Shown here piece by piece: positions 45,089 through 46,615 of a DNA stretch of 46,615 nucleotides. The DNA is from Chamaesiphon sp. 336R_metabinner_41 (GTDB taxonomy: Bacteria > Cyanobacteriota > Cyanobacteriia > Cyanobacteriales > Chamaesiphonaceae). Both the position numbers and the translations under genes were made by a program. The stretch covers positions 1-46,615 of the forward strand of contig JANYDE010000021.1 in assembly GCA_025359915.1 (NCBI GenBank), given 5' to 3'. Within the stretch, counting starts at the first letter, position 1. Every line of letters starts with the position of its first letter. The notes beneath the pieces were generated by a model. It was given only the letters and a program-made list of their open reading frames with translations. It did not search any database and had not been told where the DNA came from.

Positions 45089-46129
45089 TTAGGCAATTCC
45101 TAATGCCCAATGTACGACGGCGGGATACTGACACAGAGAGCCGCTATTTTCGCTTTTGGCGACGGCGTGTTTTTGGTCGAGATAGGCGCGGAGTTTGGCA
45201 CGGATCGATCGATTATTCAAGGCTGTGAGTACCTGAGTTGCTGACTGATATCGATCGACTAAGGTTATTTGAATCATCTTATCGATGATTTCGATTAATC
45301 CTACACTAATTTCCACATCCTCCGTCCAGAGTAGTTCGCACGTCCGTGGATCTGTGGGAATTTCGTCGGGTTCTTTTCCTGTCAACAGATAAATACAAGT
45401 CATCCCCAAAGCATAGATATCACTGGCATAAACAGGACGATTGGCTAATTGTTCTGGTGGTGCAAATCCTGGCGTACCAATTGCTCTACTGTCTTCACTC
45501 TGTTTCGCCATCATCGCGGGAGAAAGGTCTTTAACAGCACCGAAATCCACCAAAACGAAGCGGAGATCGGTTTGACACAAAATGATGTTCTGGGGCTTAA
45601 TATCCCGATGAATCAGATGATGGGAATGAATGTATTCCAACCCGCCGAGCATCTGAATCAGGAATTTCTCGATCTCGACTTCCGTAAACTGTCGATCTTC
45701 GGTAACAAGCTGTGACAGAACAATGCCTGGAATATGTTCCTCAACCAAGTAACAATTAGCTCCCACGCTAAAATAATCAAGTAACGCCGGAATTTGCGCA
45801 TGACTACCGAACCGACTCAAACTCAAAGCTTCCAACTCAAATTGTTTCCGAGCGATCTCAATTAACTCAGGATCTGTACATCTCGGTGCGAATTGCTTGA
45901 TCACACACGGCGGATGTCCTGGAAGATAAATATTTCGGGCTAAAAATGTAATGCCAAAGCCGCCTCGACTCAATAATGATTGAATCAGGTAACGTTTCGC
46001 TAGACTCCGATCTTCGATCTCACCGCATTTTTCGAGGTGAATCATTGAATAATTGTCTAGCTGTGAGGGTAATACTTCTGGCGTAAAGTTAGCTAGTGGG
46101 GCAGATTTAGTGGTTACGGCATCGGACAT
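45089..46129 (-). CDS. Serine/threonine protein kinase (Hanks type)
   Basis: A 346-aa cytoplasmic protein kinase. The domain spans about 45-320: glycine loop SLLSRGGFGITF, ATP-binding Lys78 in CVIKQF, catalytic loop HRDIKPQN (Asp176), DFGAVKD (Asp195) and GTPGFAPPEQ. All catalytic residues are present. The ATG at 46129 gives MSDAVTTKSAP; an upstream start would add 19 unlikely residues. No transmembrane or repeat output domain follows, only a short tail. That tail (after about 325) is encoded by sequence resembling intergenic repeats, so the original C-terminus may have been replaced. Confidence 0.93.
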   Translation of the reverse strand: MSDAVTTKSAPLANFTPEVLPSQLDNYSMIHLEKCGEIEDRSLAKRYLIQSLLSRGGFGITFLARNIYLPGHPPCVIKQFAPRCTDPELIEIARKQFELEALSLSRFGSHAQIPALLDYFSVGANCYLVEEHIPGIVLSQLVTEDRQFTEVEIEKFLIQMLGGLEYIHSHHLIHRDIKPQNIILCQTDLRFVLVDFGAVKDLSPAMMAKQSEDSRAIGTPGFAPPEQLANRPVYASDIYALGMTCIYLLTGKEPDEIPTDPRTCELLWTEDVEISVGLIEIIDKMIQITLVDRYQSATQVLTALNNRSIRAKLRAYLDQKHAVAKSENSGSLCQYPAVVHWALGIA

Positions 46130-46522
46130 CACAATATCTATTCTCAAAGTAGAGAAGCTCCACGAACGGTGCAGATTTCGGCACAATTACAGTAGCCGAT
46201 ATTTCAACATGATACTCGGTACGCTCTCGATCGACTCTCAGCCAATTTAAGTATCTTTTGACAATTCTCTGACTTTCAGCTTGCGCTGCTAAAGATTCAT
46301 TGATTTGCGCTGTTTGCTAGCCAAGTTTCAGTTCAGCCATTTGTACTGGATGGTATAACTCACATCTTGCACCAGCGGTTTCTCCTGTCGGAGAGGCTCC
46401 GCCAACACGCTCTGGAGGTTCCCTCCAGATTGCTTGCAAGACTACTAGACCAATCCGAAATATAATACCTGAACAAAAAAGATAGCCAAATGGTAAAATA
46501 ATATTTTAATATTTTACCTAGT
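46130..46522. other. Region between the kinase and the truncated transposase
   Basis: About 390 bp without a supported gene. It holds a hairpin TCTGGAGG/CCTCCAGA at 46411-46429 next to a CTCCTGTCGGAGAGGCTCCG segment; such GC-rich hairpins are common cyanobacterial repeats. At 46492-46518 there is a 9-bp inverted repeat GGTAAAATA/TATTTTACC, just before the last ORF, which may be an operator or part of an IS end. Confidence 0.5.
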
Positions 46523-46615
46523 ATGTTAAACCCACTGCAATACATTGAAAAACATCCAAATCGATCGAAAGAAATTCTAGGTATTGAGTACGAGCAGTGG
46601 TTAGCATTAGTCAAA
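46523..46615 (+). CDS. N-terminal fragment of a putative transposase (runs off the window)
   Basis: The last 31 codons of the window, MLNPLQYIEKHPNRSKEILG and onward to the edge, resemble the N-terminal helix-turn-helix leader of cyanobacterial IS5/IS4-like transposases (hydrophobic start, then ...LGI-YEQ-L). The frame is open to the end. The assignment depends on this short stretch only, so family and completeness are uncertain. Confidence 0.5.
   Translation, partial: MLNPLQYIEKHPNRSKEILGIEYEQWLALVK

Overview
The window is a piece of a cyanobacterial chromosome. It carries chlP (chlorophyll biosynthesis), crtH (carotenoid isomerase), a pilus-chemotaxis (hmp/pil) cluster with the cyanobacterial marker HmpF, a split atpB-atpC operon, a Uma2 nuclease, heptanucleotide tandem repeats, and very frequent GATCGATC and GCGATCGC words. 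The GATCGATC richness suggests a Chamaesiphon-like organism, but that genus guess is inference only.

Layout. (1) 1-9899: a complete type I-C CRISPR-Cas locus on the minus strand, in transcription order cas3, a 311-bp gap, a 62-aa ORF, cas5, cas8c, cas7, a Uma2-family nuclease, cas4, cas1, cas2, leader, and a five-repeat array. cas3 starts 10 bp after miaB. (2) 9910-12213: miaB and, divergently, a signal-peptidase-I homologue that has lost both catalytic residues. (3) 12344-23532: hmpF and, divergently, hmpB-hmpC-hmpD-hmpE, which would control type IV pilus motility; no hmpA/pilG-type regulator is present. (4) 23905-26834: a DUF2227 protein, a class II glutamine amidotransferase and chlP. (5) 27051-29961: a redox/sigma cassette of thioredoxin-like protein, CcdA-like protein, ECF sigma factor and anti-sigma factor, followed by a PIN-like protein. 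(6) 30855-40576: a solute-binding lipoprotein, purD, hisS, crtH, a PD-(D/E)XK nuclease, an antitoxin-like ORF and mutS. (7) 40869-46615: a fatty acid hydroxylase family protein, an IS630 element, atpC, atpB, a Ser/Thr kinase and the start of another transposase.

Main discovery. The gap between cas3 and cas5 holds an isolated CRISPR-repeat-like unit on the same strand as the cas genes. It keeps the exact 11-nt crRNA 5' handle, and its stem is rebuilt with a different sequence (10 pairs, two of them G.U). It is followed by a short guide and then a 9-pair hairpin. The first 15 nt of that guide match a site 75 nt downstream, just upstream of the cas5-cas8c-cas7-cas4-cas1-cas2 operon, at every position except 6 and 12. 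Those are the positions that flip out of type I crRNA-target duplexes. A TTC PAM lies immediately 5' of the site. I read this as a crRNA-like autoregulator of the CreR/CreA kind, by which the type I-C effector represses its own operon. I do not know whether it has been described for a cyanobacterial type I-C locus.

Other recurring features are palindromic MITE-like elements at gene ends (two of them supply the stop codon of the neighbouring gene), dispersed hairpin repeats, a decayed 137-bp tandem duplication at the hmpB/hmpC junction and a 186-bp in-frame duplication inside hmpE. No tRNA or rRNA genes were seen.
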